Below, one piece after another: positions 45,602 through 57,953 of a stretch of 64,000 bases of DNA; the stretch's first letter is position 1; every line of letters begins with the position of its first letter. The translations under genes were made by a program, and so were the position numbers. Source of the DNA: Sphingomonas mollis (GTDB lineage: Bacteria > Pseudomonadota > Alphaproteobacteria > Sphingomonadales > Sphingomonadaceae); the NCBI RefSeq assembly GCF_016427505.1, contig NZ_JAELXS010000003.1, positions 372,001 through 436,000 of the forward strand, in the 5' to 3' direction. Under the pieces are notes generated by a model, which saw only the letters and a program-made list of their open reading frames with translations, searched no databases and had not been told where the DNA came from.

Positions 45602-48493
45602 ATGAACCGTCGCGAAATGCTGGTCGGCGGCGTCAGTGTTGGTGCGCTGACGACGGCGGACCGTGTGATGGCACGCGCGCCGGCGACCATGGCCGTATCA
45701 GGGTTGCCGATGCCTGAGCCGGATCGTGAATTGCCCAGGGCGCTGCCAGTGGCCGATCCAGGCCGCACGCTGCTGGAGCGGGGATGGCTGTTCCATCCGG
45801 GCGACATTCCGATGCCGGTGCCGGTCGGACACGAGGCCACCTATCTGCGTGCAAAGGCGGGCAACGCGGCGGGCGCCGCGGCGATGGCGTTCGACGATTC
45901 GGACTGGCAGTCAGTGCGGTTGCCGCATGACTGGGTCGCGGAACAGCCGTTCGTCGAGACGGCGAACCTGTCGCAAGGGTATCGGCCGCGCGGAATCGGC
46001 TGGTATCGGCGGACGTTGCGGCTGGACCCCGCCGATCGGGGCAAGACGCTGGAGCTGCATTTCGATGCGATCGCGACCAATGCGACGATCTGGATCAACG
46101 GTAGCATCGCGGCGCATAACTGGTCTGGCTACAATAGCGTCTATGTCGATCTGACGCCGTTCGCGCGCTTCGGCGACGAGACCAACGTGATCGCGATCCG
46201 CGTCGATGCGGAGGCGATGGAGGGTTGGTGGTACGAGGGCGGTGGCCTGTACCGGCATGTCTGGCTGGTGCGGCGGGCGCCGGTGGCGATCGCCACGGAC
46301 GGCGTCCATTGCCATCCGCGCCGGGGAGCGGACGGCGGCTGGCAAGTGCCGGTGGTGGTGACGGTCGCGAGCATCGCGCGCGATCGTAGCGCGGCGTCGG
46401 TCGAGGTGCAGTTGCTGGATGCCGATGGGCGTCAGGTGGCGAGCGGACGGGCACCCGTGGAGGTCGCATCGCTCGACCGGGCGGAGGCGTCGGTGATGCT
46501 GGCGATGACCGCGCCCGTGCTTTGGTCGGTCGAGACGCCGACGCTCTATACCGTCGTCACGCGGCTGGTGCGGGATGGGGCGGCGGTGGACGAGCGGCGG
46601 ATCGCGGTGGGGTTCCGCACCATCCGCTTCGATGCAGACAAGGGTTTCTTCCTGAACGATCGGCCGGTGAAGCTGAAGGGCGTGTGCCTGCATCAGGACC
46701 ATGCCGGGGTCGGCGTGGCGGTGCCGGACGCGCTGATCCGCTGGCGGCTGGAACGGCTGAAGGCGATGGGATGCAACGCGATCCGCTGTTCGCACAATGC
46801 GCCGGCAGCCGAATTCCTGGACCTGTGCGACCGGATGGGCTTCCTCGTCATGGACGAGAACCGGTTGTTCAATCCGTCGCCCGATTACATGGCACAGCTC
46901 GAATGGCTGGTGCGGCGCGACCGCAATCATCCCAGCGTCATTCTGTGGTCGGTGTTCAACGAGGAGCCGATGCAGGCGACCGAGGCGGGTGTCGAGATGG
47001 TGCGGCGGATGGTGGCCACCGTTCGCCGGCTGGACGACGAACGCCCGGTGACGGCGGCGATGAACGGCGGTTTTTTCAATCCCCAGAACGTGTCGAGCGT
47101 GGTCGATGTGACCGGCTTCAATTACTATCAGGGCGATTACGACCGGTTCCACCAGATGTATCCGGATCGGCCGCTGACGAGTTCGGAGGACACCAGCGCG
47201 TTCGAGACGCGCGGCGCCTTTGCCAGCGATCCGAAGGGCCATGTGGTCACCTCCTACGATACGGAGGCGGCCAGCTGGGGCGATACGCATCGCAAGACGT
47301 GGAAGAACATCATGGATCGGCCGTTCGTGGCGGGCGGGTTCGTGTGGACGGGCTTCGATTATCATGGTGAGCCGACGCCGCATGAATGGCCGACGATCGC
47401 CAGCTTCTTCGGGATCATGGACTTGTGCGGCTTTCCCAAGACCGCGTTCGATATTCACCGCGCGCATTGGGTCGATGACCGCGCGGTCGTCGCTATCGCG
47501 CCGCACTGGACATGGCCGGGGCGGGAAGGGCAGCCGGTCAAGGTCTTCGTGACGAGCAATGCCGAACGGGTGCGGTTGACGCTGAACGGTCGCGACCTGG
47601 GCGAGCAGGCGGTCGACCGGATCATGGGGAACGAGTGGACGGTGCCCTATGCCACCGGCCGGATCGAGGCGCATGCGTCGAGCGGTGGCCGTGTCGTCGC
47701 GAGCGCGGCGCAGGAGACGGCGGGGGCACCGGTCGCGCTCCGGCTGACGCCGGCGCGCACGGTGATGGCCGGGGATGACGAAGATGTGCAGCCGATCACG
47801 ATCGATGCCGTCGACGCACGCGGCCGGCATGTGCCGACAGCCAATCTGCCGACCCGCCTCACCGTGACGGGCGGCACGATCATCGGCGTCGGCAACGGCG
47901 ATCCGAACAGCCATGAGCCGGAACAGGGCGGCGCCCGGTCGCTGTTCAACGGGCTGGCGCAGGTGATCGTGCGCGCCGGCACCGGGCGTGGGCGGATCGT
48001 GGTGGAGGCCACCGCCGCAGGGCTGAAGCCGGCGCGGCTGGCGATCGACCGGCTGGCGGTGTCGCCGCGAGCGCAGGTGCCGGCCACGGCAGCGGCGATG
48101 ACCATCCGCGAATGGCGTCGATCACCGCTGTCTTCGACGCGGCCGTCGCCCGAACTGGCGCCGGCGGATGGCGACAACAACAGCTGGGGTTTCGTGAGGG
48201 GCAGCGCGCCGACGCCGGCGGACGAAGGCGGCTGGCGCGTCTATCGCACGGTGGTGACGCCATGGCGGCGGATCGCGGCCGATGGCGGCGTGATCCGTCT
48301 GGCGGCGGTCGGCGGACAGGCGGAACTGTGGATCGACGGCAAGCAGGTCGCGACGAAGACATCGGCGACGACCGGACCGATCGAGGTGTCGTTTCCGGCG
48401 GGCGCCGGGCCGCGTCGGATCGTGTTGCTGGTGAACGCAGCGGCGGGCGTGGCATCGGGGATCGTCGGGCCGGTGGCGTTGACGCGGAATTGA
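45602..48493 (+). CDS. Glycoside hydrolase family 2 beta-galactosidase (GalA/DUF4982 type)
   Basis: 963 residues, 39 bases downstream of the GntR gene. The N-terminus MNRREMLVGGVSVGAL looks like a twin-arginine signal. GH2 blocks are WQSVRLPHDW, GWYRRTLRL, WWYEGGGLYRHVWLV, KGVCLHQDHAG and NAIRCSHNAPA. The acid/base Glu454 is in VFNEEPMQ. VWTGFDYHGEPTP near residue 580 is typical of the GalA-like beta-galactosidase group. DUF4982 and Ig-like domains follow to the end. It may remove beta-linked galactose from complex N-glycan antennae, but the linkage cannot be read from the sequence; a beta-glucuronidase is a less likely alternative. Confidence 0.9.
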   Translation: MNRREMLVGGVSVGALTTADRVMARAPATMAVSGLPMPEPDRELPRALPVADPGRTLLERGWLFHPGDIPMPVPVGHEATYLRAKAGNAAGAAAMAFDDSDWQSVRLPHDWVAEQPFVETANLSQGYRPRGIGWYRRTLRLDPADRGKTLELHFDAIATNATIWINGSIAAHNWSGYNSVYVDLTPFARFGDETNVIAIRVDAEAMEGWWYEGGGLYRHVWLVRRAPVAIATDGVHCHPRRGADGGWQVPVVVTVASIARDRSAASVEVQLLDADGRQVASGRAPVEVASLDRAEASVMLAMTAPVLWSVETPTLYTVVTRLVRDGAAVDERRIAVGFRTIRFDADKGFFLNDRPVKLKGVCLHQDHAGVGVAVPDALIRWRLERLKAMGCNAIRCSHNAPAAEFLDLCDRMGFLVMDENRLFNPSPDYMAQLEWLVRRDRNHPSVILWSVFNEEPMQATEAGVEMVRRMVATVRRLDDERPVTAAMNGGFFNPQNVSSVVDVTGFNYYQGDYDRFHQMYPDRPLTSSEDTSAFETRGAFASDPKGHVVTSYDTEAASWGDTHRKTWKNIMDRPFVAGGFVWTGFDYHGEPTPHEWPTIASFFGIMDLCGFPKTAFDIHRAHWVDDRAVVAIAPHWTWPGREGQPVKVFVTSNAERVRLTLNGRDLGEQAVDRIMGNEWTVPYATGRIEAHASSGGRVVASAAQETAGAPVALRLTPARTVMAGDDEDVQPITIDAVDARGRHVPTANLPTRLTVTGGTIIGVGNGDPNSHEPEQGGARSLFNGLAQVIVRAGTGRGRIVVEATAAGLKPARLAIDRLAVSPRAQVPATAAAMTIREWRRSPLSSTRPSPELAPADGDNNSWGFVRGSAPTPADEGGWRVYRTVVTPWRRIAADGGVIRLAAVGGQAELWIDGKQVATKTSATTGPIEVSFPAGAGPRRIVLLVNAAAGVASGIVGPVALTRN

Positions 48494-48498
48494 TATCA

Positions 48499-48519
48499 GG
48501 GCGGTCCGTTGGGCCGCCC
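48499..48519. terminator. Hairpin between convergent genes
   Basis: GGGCGGTCC pairs with GGGCCGCCC across a GTT loop, a nine-bp stem with one wobble. It occupies most of the 34-base gap between the GH2 and NagA stop codons. There is no T run on either side, so it may work as a weak bidirectional terminator. Confidence 0.5.
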
Positions 48520-48527
48520 CGATCGCA

Positions 48528-49661
48528 TCAGGCGATCGGCGTGCCGCCGATCCACGTGCCGGCCGGATAAAGGTCGGCGGTCAGCTGGACGAAATCGGCG
48601 CGCTTGCCGGGGGTGATCGTGCCGCGCTCGTCCGACAGGCGCAGGAAGGCGGCGGGTGAGGTGGCCGCCATCGCCGCGGCCTGTGCGACGCTCAGGCCGA
48701 GTCGCTCCACAGAATTTCGGACGGCGGCGGCCATGTCGAGGTCGGAACCGGCCAGCGTGCCATCGGGGCCGACGCAGCGGCCGTTTTCGACCGTGATCTG
48801 GCGACCCTGCAGCACGAAGTCCTTCGACGCGGCACCCACGCAGGGCATCGCGTCCGTCACCAGCATGAAGCGATCGATCGGACGGGCGCGCAGCGCGATG
48901 CGGAGTGCCGCGTCATGGACATGGAAGCCATCGACGATCAGCCCGCAATAGATCGACTGGTCCTCCAGCGCGGCACCGACGACGCCGGGCGCGCGCTGAA
49001 CCAGCGGCGACATGGCGTTGTAGAGGTGCGTGACGCCGGTGATGCCATCGGCGATGCGATCGCGCGTCGTCTCGTAATCGCCGTCGCTGTGGCCGATGCT
49101 GACGATGACGCCCGCAGAGGTCAGCGTGTGAATTTCGGCCGAGCTCACCAGTTCGGGCGCCAGCGTCAGCATCACGCGGCCACGGCGCGGCCGCGTCAGC
49201 AGGTCCATCAGGTCCGGGCCGAGCCGGCGGAAGCGCGCAGGATCGTGGATGCCCTTGCGCGACAGGTTGATGACCGGTCCTTCGACATGGATGCCGACCA
49301 CGCCGAGGACGCCCGCCTCGATCGCCGCATCGGTCGCATCGAGCGCGCGCTCGATCACCGCCGCCTCGTCGCTGATGAGCGTCGGGAGATAGCCGGTCGT
49401 GCCATAGGGCGCGTGAGCGGCGCCGATCGCCGCGATCGTCTCGACCGTGGGGGCGTCGTTGAACAGCACGCCGCCGCCGCCATTGACCTGCGTATCGATG
49501 AAGCCCGGCACCAGCCAGCCGCCGTCCAGATCGACGGTGTCGCCGCCTTCATGATCCGGCGATACGGCGACGATCAGGCCCGCCTTCACGGCTATCGCCG
49601 CGCCGGGCAGCACGCCGGCATCGGTGACGACATGGCCGTTGATGAAACGATGGAGCGTCAT
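48528..49661 (-). CDS. nagA: N-acetylglucosamine-6-phosphate deacetylase
   Basis: 377 residues, full length. The amidohydrolase fold carries the family metal and substrate motifs: WLVPGFIDTQVNGGGG, GIHVEGPVINLSRKGIHDP with the metal-binding Glu, SIGHSDGDYETT, VTHLYNAMSPLVQRAPGVVG and the catalytic Asp in LVTDAMP. It converts GlcNAc-6-P to GlcN-6-P and acetate in the cytoplasm. The start overlaps the stop of the SIS-domain gene upstream (ATGA), so the two are translationally coupled. Confidence 0.96.
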   Translation of the reverse strand: MTLHRFINGHVVTDAGVLPGAAIAVKAGLIVAVSPDHEGGDTVDLDGGWLVPGFIDTQVNGGGGVLFNDAPTVETIAAIGAAHAPYGTTGYLPTLISDEAAVIERALDATDAAIEAGVLGVVGIHVEGPVINLSRKGIHDPARFRRLGPDLMDLLTRPRRGRVMLTLAPELVSSAEIHTLTSAGVIVSIGHSDGDYETTRDRIADGITGVTHLYNAMSPLVQRAPGVVGAALEDQSIYCGLIVDGFHVHDAALRIALRARPIDRFMLVTDAMPCVGAASKDFVLQGRQITVENGRCVGPDGTLAGSDLDMAAAVRNSVERLGLSVAQAAAMAATSPAAFLRLSDERGTITPGKRADFVQLTADLYPAGTWIGGTPIA

Positions 49662-50722
49662 AGCGTGCGGGTAACCTTGCTGAGATGCTGCGGCGCGTCG
49701 GGGTTCAGACCGCGTGCGAGCGACAGGGCGTTGGCCATGCGATAGAAGCTCTGGATCATCAGGATCGGTTCGATCGCGGGATGGGCGGCGAGGGCAGGGG
49801 CGTCGCCGCCGCCATTCGCGCCGGCATCGGCGAGGGCGACACGCGCGCCGCGGGCGGCGAACTCGGCGGCGGCGTCGCGCACGCCGTCACCGGCCGTGTC
49901 GGACGTGGCGAAGGCGATGACGGGGAAGCCGTCGTTGACGATCGCCATCGGTCCGTGGCGCACCTCCGCCGCGCTGAACGCTTCCGCATGCAACGCACAG
50001 GTTTCCTTCAGTTTCAGGGCCGCTTCCTGCGCGATGCCGTAGCCCAGACCGCGACCGATCACGAACAGGTTGCGCGCATCGTGCAGCATCGCGGCCATCC
50101 CGGTCCATTCAAGGCCCCATGCCTGTTCGAGGCGGGTCGGCAATGTCGAGACCGCATCGGTCAGGGCATCGTCGCCGGACCAGTGCGCGACGATGGCGCT
50201 GAGGGCGGCGAGGGCGGCGATATAGGACTTGGTGGCGGCGACCGACTTTTCGGGTCCTGCCTTCAGCGCGATCAGCGTGTCCGCCGTTTCGGCCAGCGGC
50301 GATGTCTCATCGTTCACCAGCGCAACGACATGCGCGCCGGCGGCCTTGTAGGTGGCGACGGTGGCAAGCAGATCGGGGCTGCGGCCGCTCTGCGAGATGG
50401 CGATGCACAGCATGCCGATCGACCCCCTGGCGGGGGCGGCGGCATAGATCGAGGCAACCGATGGCGCGGCCGACGCGACGGGAACGCCCGTCATCGTCTC
50501 AATCAGATATTTACCATAGGTCGCGGCATGGTCCGACGATCCGCGGGCGCAGGTGACGACGACGGCGGGCGGTGTGGCACGAAGGCGTTCGCCCAGCGCG
50601 GTCAGCGCGGCGGTGTTGGCGGCAAGCATGCGCGACACGGCGGCCCCGGCCTCCGCCGCCTCACGGAACATCAACGTGGATTCGGGTGCGGTGGCGGTGG
50701 ACGGGTCGGTCATGGCAATCAC
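49658..50722 (-). CDS. SIS-domain glucosamine-6-phosphate deaminase (NagB-II type)
   Basis: 354 residues with two SIS domains: CARGSSDHAATYGKYLIE and AISQSGRSPDLL with EKSVAATKSYIAAL in the first, and GRGLGYGIAQEAALKLKE with AEVRHGPMAIV in the second. This is the isomerase half of GlmS without the glutaminase part, the form known as NagB-II. It should deaminate GlcN-6-P to fructose-6-P after NagA. GTG at 50722 is preferred over ATG 50713 because AAGGAG stands six bases before the GTG but 15 before the ATG. It heads the nagB-nagA operon. Confidence 0.88.
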   Translation of the reverse strand: MIAMTDPSTATAPESTLMFREAAEAGAAVSRMLAANTAALTALGERLRATPPAVVVTCARGSSDHAATYGKYLIETMTGVPVASAAPSVASIYAAAPARGSIGMLCIAISQSGRSPDLLATVATYKAAGAHVVALVNDETSPLAETADTLIALKAGPEKSVAATKSYIAALAALSAIVAHWSGDDALTDAVSTLPTRLEQAWGLEWTGMAAMLHDARNLFVIGRGLGYGIAQEAALKLKETCALHAEAFSAAEVRHGPMAIVNDGFPVIAFATSDTAGDGVRDAAAEFAARGARVALADAGANGGGDAPALAAHPAIEPILMIQSFYRMANALSLARGLNPDAPQHLSKVTRTL

Positions 50723-50851
50723 CCAAGGCTCCTTCGAATCGAGGGGCGGTCAGGGCCACATCCGTCGGGCAGGCAGGTCGGCAACCACCCGCAAGACATG
50801 ACCATCGGACGATCCGGCAACCGCAAACCCCCGTCCGGCAATTGCTAAGTC

Positions 50852-50861
50852 ATAGATTGGT
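50852..50861 (+). promoter_or_regulatory. Candidate GntR (NagR-like) operator before the nag operon
   Basis: ATAGATTGGT, the same ten bases as in the GntR upstream region. On the minus strand it falls between a possible -35 TTGAAT (50869-50864) and a weak -10 near 50845, about 130 bases before the NagB-II start. A repressor bound here would block RNA polymerase. Confidence 0.45.
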
Positions 50862-50873
50862 ATCATTCAAGCG

Positions 50874-51623
50874 CTATTCATGCGCCCTTAACATTGCCTT
50901 GAGGGTCGCTACGGCGCCGGCATCAGTCGCCATGTTCGGATCGGCGACGAAGCCGAAACGGCGTTCCGTCATCTCCCCGGCCCGTTCGGCGATGGGTCGG
51001 CGGCACGAAGCGTGAACCTCGTCGACACCCGTGGCGAGAATAGCGGGCAATGTTGTCGGATCGATACCGCTGCCGGGCAGGATGCCGATCCGGCCGGCGG
51101 CTCGCCGGTGCAGGTCGGCAAGCGTCGCGATGCCGTCGATCGCCTTCGGCGTGCCGCCCGATGTCAGGATGCGGTCGAATCCCAGTTCGATCGCCTCGTC
51201 GAGGGCTTTGGTCAGGTCGGGGCAGAGATCGAAGGCGCGGTGCAGCGTCAAAGATAGCGGCCTGCCCCGATCGACCGCCAGCGACCGGGCCAATGCTACC
51301 CATTCGGCTAGCAGCGATGTGTCGAGATGGCCGACCGGATCATTGGCGCCGATGACCGCACCCGCCAGACCGGCTTCGGCGGCTGTCCTGATGTCGTCAG
51401 CCACCAGCGTCTGTTCCGCCGTCGTGTAGATGAAGCCGCCCGCGCGCGGTCGACACAGGAGGTGGACGGGAAGGGGGACGTCGGCGACAGCGCGAATCAG
51501 CGAGCCGGCCGGGGTCAATCCGCCGACCGAGAGCGCGCTGCACAGTTCGATTCGGTCGGCGCCGCCGGCGATGGCCGCATCAATGCCGGCCAGATCCTCG
51601 ACACATACTTCCAGACGGATCAC
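50874..51623 (-). CDS. cutC: CutC family protein
   Basis: 249 residues from GTG 51623, with GAGGA seven bases before it. The TIM-barrel CutC family is clear: LEVCVEDLAGIDAAIAGGADRIELCSAL at the N-terminus, VHLLCRPRAGGFIY, LTLHRAFDL and ILTSGGTPKA, with GILPGSGI and EVHASCR in the second half. The family was named for copper homeostasis in E. coli, but that role has been questioned and no copper site is visible here. Its position behind a GlcNAc operon on the same strand suggests a role in amino-sugar or N-glycan metabolism; this is inference. Confidence 0.92.
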   Translation of the reverse strand: MIRLEVCVEDLAGIDAAIAGGADRIELCSALSVGGLTPAGSLIRAVADVPLPVHLLCRPRAGGFIYTTAEQTLVADDIRTAAEAGLAGAVIGANDPVGHLDTSLLAEWVALARSLAVDRGRPLSLTLHRAFDLCPDLTKALDEAIELGFDRILTSGGTPKAIDGIATLADLHRRAAGRIGILPGSGIDPTTLPAILATGVDEVHASCRRPIAERAGEMTERRFGFVADPNMATDAGAVATLKAMLRAHE

Positions 51624-51800
51624 ATTGGTTTCCTCATGCCGGCGGTTCGCATGATCGAAGCGCCTGTACCGGTCGGTGCCGAAGTTTGGTCATGAAGATG
51701 TATCGATTGCGCAGGCTCTCAGGCAAGCGATCACTGGTACGGTGATAATCCAGAAGGGTGTTGCCCGAGGCAACTCTATCGACCGGGTATGCCGGGATAG

Positions 51801-51877
51801 TGGCAGGGGAGCTCGGACTCGAACCGAGGGCCTTCGGTTTTGGAGACCGACGCTCTAACCAACTGAGCTACACCCCT
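51801..51877 (-). tRNA. tRNA-Trp (CCA anticodon)
   Basis: 77 bases on the minus strand, beginning AGGGGTGTAG and ending with an encoded CCA. The anticodon loop reads TCTCCAAAA within the CGGT/ACCG stem, giving anticodon CCA for tryptophan. The D arm (AGCTCAGTTGGTTAGAGC) and T arm (CTCGGTTCGAGTCCGAG) are regular. The acceptor stem has one T-T mismatch at the sixth pair. Confidence 0.95.
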
Positions 51878-52169
51878 GTGCGGATCGGGCCATTACCGGC
51901 ATCGATCGGATGGGGCAAGCCGTCTTCGTCATCCTGCCGCGCATCTTTCGCCAACTATCGGGGATAGAGAGCCGGCGGTCGGTTGACCTGTCCGGGCCTC
52001 GTGCGTATAGGCGGCGCCTGCATTCGGGGGCTCGTTCCCCAAAGGCATGCTTGAACATTGCTGGGATTTGAACGGGCCTCGGGCGGCGCAAGCGTCGCTG
52101 GCAGGCTCTTTTTGTATTCTAGGGCGTGATGGCTCCAGCAAAGTAACCATCTGAAAGGTGAAGGCTTCA
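51878..52169. other. Intergenic region before the str operon
   Basis: 292 bases between the tRNA-Trp 5' end and rpsL, expected to hold both promoters. A T-rich patch CTTTTTGTATTCT near 52110 could be part of the rpsL promoter. No clear hairpin, autoregulatory site or small gene was identified. Confidence 0.4.
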
Positions 52170-52541
52170 ATGCCCACGATCAACCAGCTGGTCCGCAAGG
52201 GCCGCGATCCGCAGAAGGCCAAGTCCAAGGTCCCTGCGATGGAAGCAAATCCGCAGAAGCGTGGCGTTTGCACCCGCGTGTACACGACGACCCCGAAGAA
52301 GCCGAACTCGGCTCTGCGCAAGGTGGCCAAGGTTCGCTTGACCAACCAGCGCGAAGTCATCAGCTACATTCCGGGTGAAGGCCATAACCTTCAGGAGCAC
52401 TCCGTGGTCCTGATCCGTGGCGGTCGTGTTCGCGATCTTCCCGGTGTTCGTTACCACGTCCTGCGCGGCGTGCTCGATACACAGGGTGTGAAGGACCGGC
52501 GTCAGTCGCGTTCCAAGTACGGCGCAAAGCGTCCGAAGTAA
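52170..52541 (+). CDS. rpsL: 30S ribosomal protein S12 (uS12)
   Basis: 123 residues, complete. Begins [12 protein letters not shown] and contains the decoding-centre segments [16 protein letters not shown] and [13 protein letters not shown] in which streptomycin-resistance changes occur. The residue equivalent to E. coli Lys43 is Lys (TPKKPNS), so wild-type sensitivity is expected. ATG at 52170 has GAAGG before it. First gene of the str operon. Confidence 0.98.
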   Translation: MPTINQLVRKGRDPQKAKSKVPAMEANPQKRGVCTRVYTTTPKKPNSALRKVAKVRLTNQREVISYIPGEGHNLQEHSVVLIRGGRVRDLPGVRYHVLRGVLDTQGVKDRRQSRSKYGAKRPK

Positions 52542-52591
52542 GCCGACGAACTGGTTTCGTCACCAAAGGCTGAAGTTAGAAGGAATTTGAA

Positions 52592-53062
52592 ATGGCACGT
52601 CGTCGTCGTCCCGAAAAGCGGGTCATCCTGCCTGATCCCAAGTTCGGGGATGAGGTTCTGTCGAAGTTCATGAATTCGGTCATGCTGGACGGCAAGAAGT
52701 CCGTCGCGGAACTGATCGTCTACGGTGCAATGGAAACCGTCGAGCAGCGTGCCAAGCGCGAGCCGATCGGCGTGTTCCACGACGCCCTGAACAACATCAA
52801 GCCGGGCATCGAGGTCCGTTCGCGCCGCGTTGGTGGTGCGACCTACCAGGTTCCCGTCGAGGTGCGTCCCGAGCGTGCGCAGGCACTGGCGATCCGCTGG
52901 CTGATCACCGCCGCCCGCAACCGCAGCGAGAACACCATGTCGGCGCGCCTGTCCGGCGAACTGCTCGACGCGTCGAACAACCGCGGCAACGCGGTGAAGA
53001 AGCGCGAAGACACGCATCGCATGGCCGAGGCGAACCGTGCATTCAGCCACTACCGCTGGTAG
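52592..53062 (+). CDS. rpsG: 30S ribosomal protein S7 (uS7)
   Basis: 156 residues, full length. [23 protein letters not shown] and the C-terminal [13 protein letters not shown] are typical. It nucleates 16S rRNA folding in the small-subunit head. AGAAGGAATTTGAA precedes the start. Second gene of the str operon, 50 bases after rpsL. Confidence 0.98.
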   Translation: MARRRRPEKRVILPDPKFGDEVLSKFMNSVMLDGKKSVAELIVYGAMETVEQRAKREPIGVFHDALNNIKPGIEVRSRRVGGATYQVPVEVRPERAQALAIRWLITAARNRSENTMSARLSGELLDASNNRGNAVKKREDTHRMAEANRAFSHYRW

Positions 53063-53144
53063 GGTTGGAAGCGCCTTTAATCTAACCTATATCGTGGGGA
53101 GCCGGCCATGTGCCTGCTCCCCACATCGCTAAGGAAATACGATC

Positions 53145-55241
<2,097 letters not shown>

Positions 55242-55340
55242 CGCGCTTCGGCGCAGGGCTGGCGTAACCACCAATCAGTCGTTATGGGGCCGCGTTCGCG
55301 TGGCCTCGGCGGCACCGAATCCGAATCAGAAGGTAGGAAA

Positions 55341-56534
<1,194 letters not shown>

Positions 56535-56555
56535 TATAGGCGCAAGCCTTCGGAG

Positions 56556-56592
56556 TGGCCGGCCCCGGCAACGGGGTCGGCCATTTCGTTTT
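56556..56592 (+). terminator. Rho-independent terminator after tuf
   Basis: TGGCCGGCCCCG (56556-56567) pairs with CGGGGTCGGCCA (56572-56583) across a GCAA tetraloop, a 12-bp stem with one wobble, followed by TTTCGTTTT. It closes the str operon, so rpsJ onward should have a promoter in the 100 bases after it. Confidence 0.85.
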
Positions 56593-56693
56593 AATGGAAG
56601 TCATGTCCGTCGCTTCGACGGTCTGGTTACCATCCGAATTTCTTAATCACCAAGAGCCGCTTGGCGGCCCGCTCTTTCGCATCGGTAGGGATC

Positions 56694-57002
56694 ATGGACA
56701 GCAACATCCGCATTCGTCTGAAGGCGTTCGACCATCGCGTGCTCGATCAGGCGACGGGCGACATCGCCGACACCGCACGCCGCACCGGCGCGCTCATCCG
56801 CGGTCCGATTCCGCTTCCGACGCGTATCGAGAAGTTCACGGTCAACCGTGGCCCGCACATCGACAAGAAGTCGCGCGAGCAGTTCGAGGTCCGCACCTAC
56901 AAGCGTATGCTCGACATCGTGCAGCCGACCCCGCAGACGGTCGATGCGCTGATGAAGCTCGACCTCGCCGCAGGCGTTGACGTCGAGATCAAGCTCGCCT
57001 AA
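56694..57002 (+). CDS. rpsJ: 30S ribosomal protein S10 (uS10)
   Basis: 102 residues from ATG 56694 ([19 protein letters not shown]). [20 protein letters not shown] is the conserved loop and [20 protein letters not shown] the end. First gene of the S10 operon. GGTAGGG precedes the start. In other bacteria S10 also joins NusB in antitermination. Confidence 0.98.
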   Translation: MDSNIRIRLKAFDHRVLDQATGDIADTARRTGALIRGPIPLPTRIEKFTVNRGPHIDKKSREQFEVRTYKRMLDIVQPTPQTVDALMKLDLAAGVDVEIKLA

Positions 57003-57214
57003 GGGGCTTGCACGCCGCGGTCGACTCTGGTCCCGCAGCGTTACGGCATCTTGAGATACCGCCGGCGGCTTCGGTCGCCGGGCCAGCGTCTCCCGTCACG
57101 TTCGTTGCCTTACCGCAGTGGACACCCAGCCCGGGACGGGGGCTCGCTTCGCAATTCCGGGCTGACACGCATCGGCGGAATGGTCCGACGGTGCCTCTGT
57201 GAGGAGTATGGATC
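57003..57214. other. Spacer between rpsJ and rplC
   Basis: 212 bases, unusually long for this operon. Several short GC-rich inverted repeats can be drawn (for example around 57058-57090), but none is followed by a T run and no gene was recognised. Confidence 0.4.
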
Positions 57215-57949
57215 ATGCGTACCGGCGTGATCGCGAAGAAGATGGGGATGACCCGCCTGTTCCAGGACGATGGTCGGCATGTGCCGGTTACCGTTCTGCA
57301 GCTCGAAGGCTTGCAGGTCGTTTCCCGCCGCGAACAGAATATCGACGGCTACACCGCCGTTCAGCTTGGTGCTGGCGTCGCGAAGGCAAAGAACGTCGCC
57401 AAGCCGCAGCGCGGCCACTTCGGCAAGGCCGAGGTTGAGCCCAAGGCGGTTCTCGCTGAATTCCGCGTGACCGAGGATAACCTCCTCGACGTCGGCGCGG
57501 AGCTTTCGGCGGACCACTTCGTCGCAGGGCAGTATGTCGATATCCAGGGTCGTACCCAGGGTAAGGGCTTTGCCGGCGGCATGAAGCGCTGGAACTTCGG
57601 CGGTCTGCGCGCCACCCACGGCGTGTCCGTTTCGCACCGGTCGCTCGGTTCGACCGGTCAGCGCCAGGATCCGGGCAAGGTCTTCAAGAACAAGAAGATG
57701 GCCGGTCACATGGGTGACAAGTATCGCACCCAGCAGAATCTTGAGATCGTATCGACCGACGCAGAGCGTGGCCTGATCTTCGTGAAGGGCTCCGTGCCCG
57801 GATCGAAGGGTGGCTGGCTGTTCGTCAAGGACGCGGTGAAGACCGCGCGCCATGCCGATGCGCCGACGCCCGCCGGCCTGAAGGTCGCCACCACCAACAC
57901 CGCTTCTGCCGAGCCTGCTCCGGAAGCCGCTTCGAGCCAGGAGGACTGA
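57215..57949 (+). CDS. rplC: 50S ribosomal protein L3 (uL3)
   Basis: 244 residues. [20 protein letters not shown] at the N-terminus and [20 protein letters not shown] with [17 protein letters not shown] in the centre are conserved L3 signatures near the peptidyl-transferase centre. The last 30 residues (Ala/Pro/Glu-rich, ending SSQED) are an extension. GAGGAG precedes the ATG. Confidence 0.98.
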   Translation: MRTGVIAKKMGMTRLFQDDGRHVPVTVLQLEGLQVVSRREQNIDGYTAVQLGAGVAKAKNVAKPQRGHFGKAEVEPKAVLAEFRVTEDNLLDVGAELSADHFVAGQYVDIQGRTQGKGFAGGMKRWNFGGLRATHGVSVSHRSLGSTGQRQDPGKVFKNKKMAGHMGDKYRTQQNLEIVSTDAERGLIFVKGSVPGSKGGWLFVKDAVKTARHADAPTPAGLKVATTNTASAEPAPEAASSQED

Positions 57950-57953
57950 GCAC

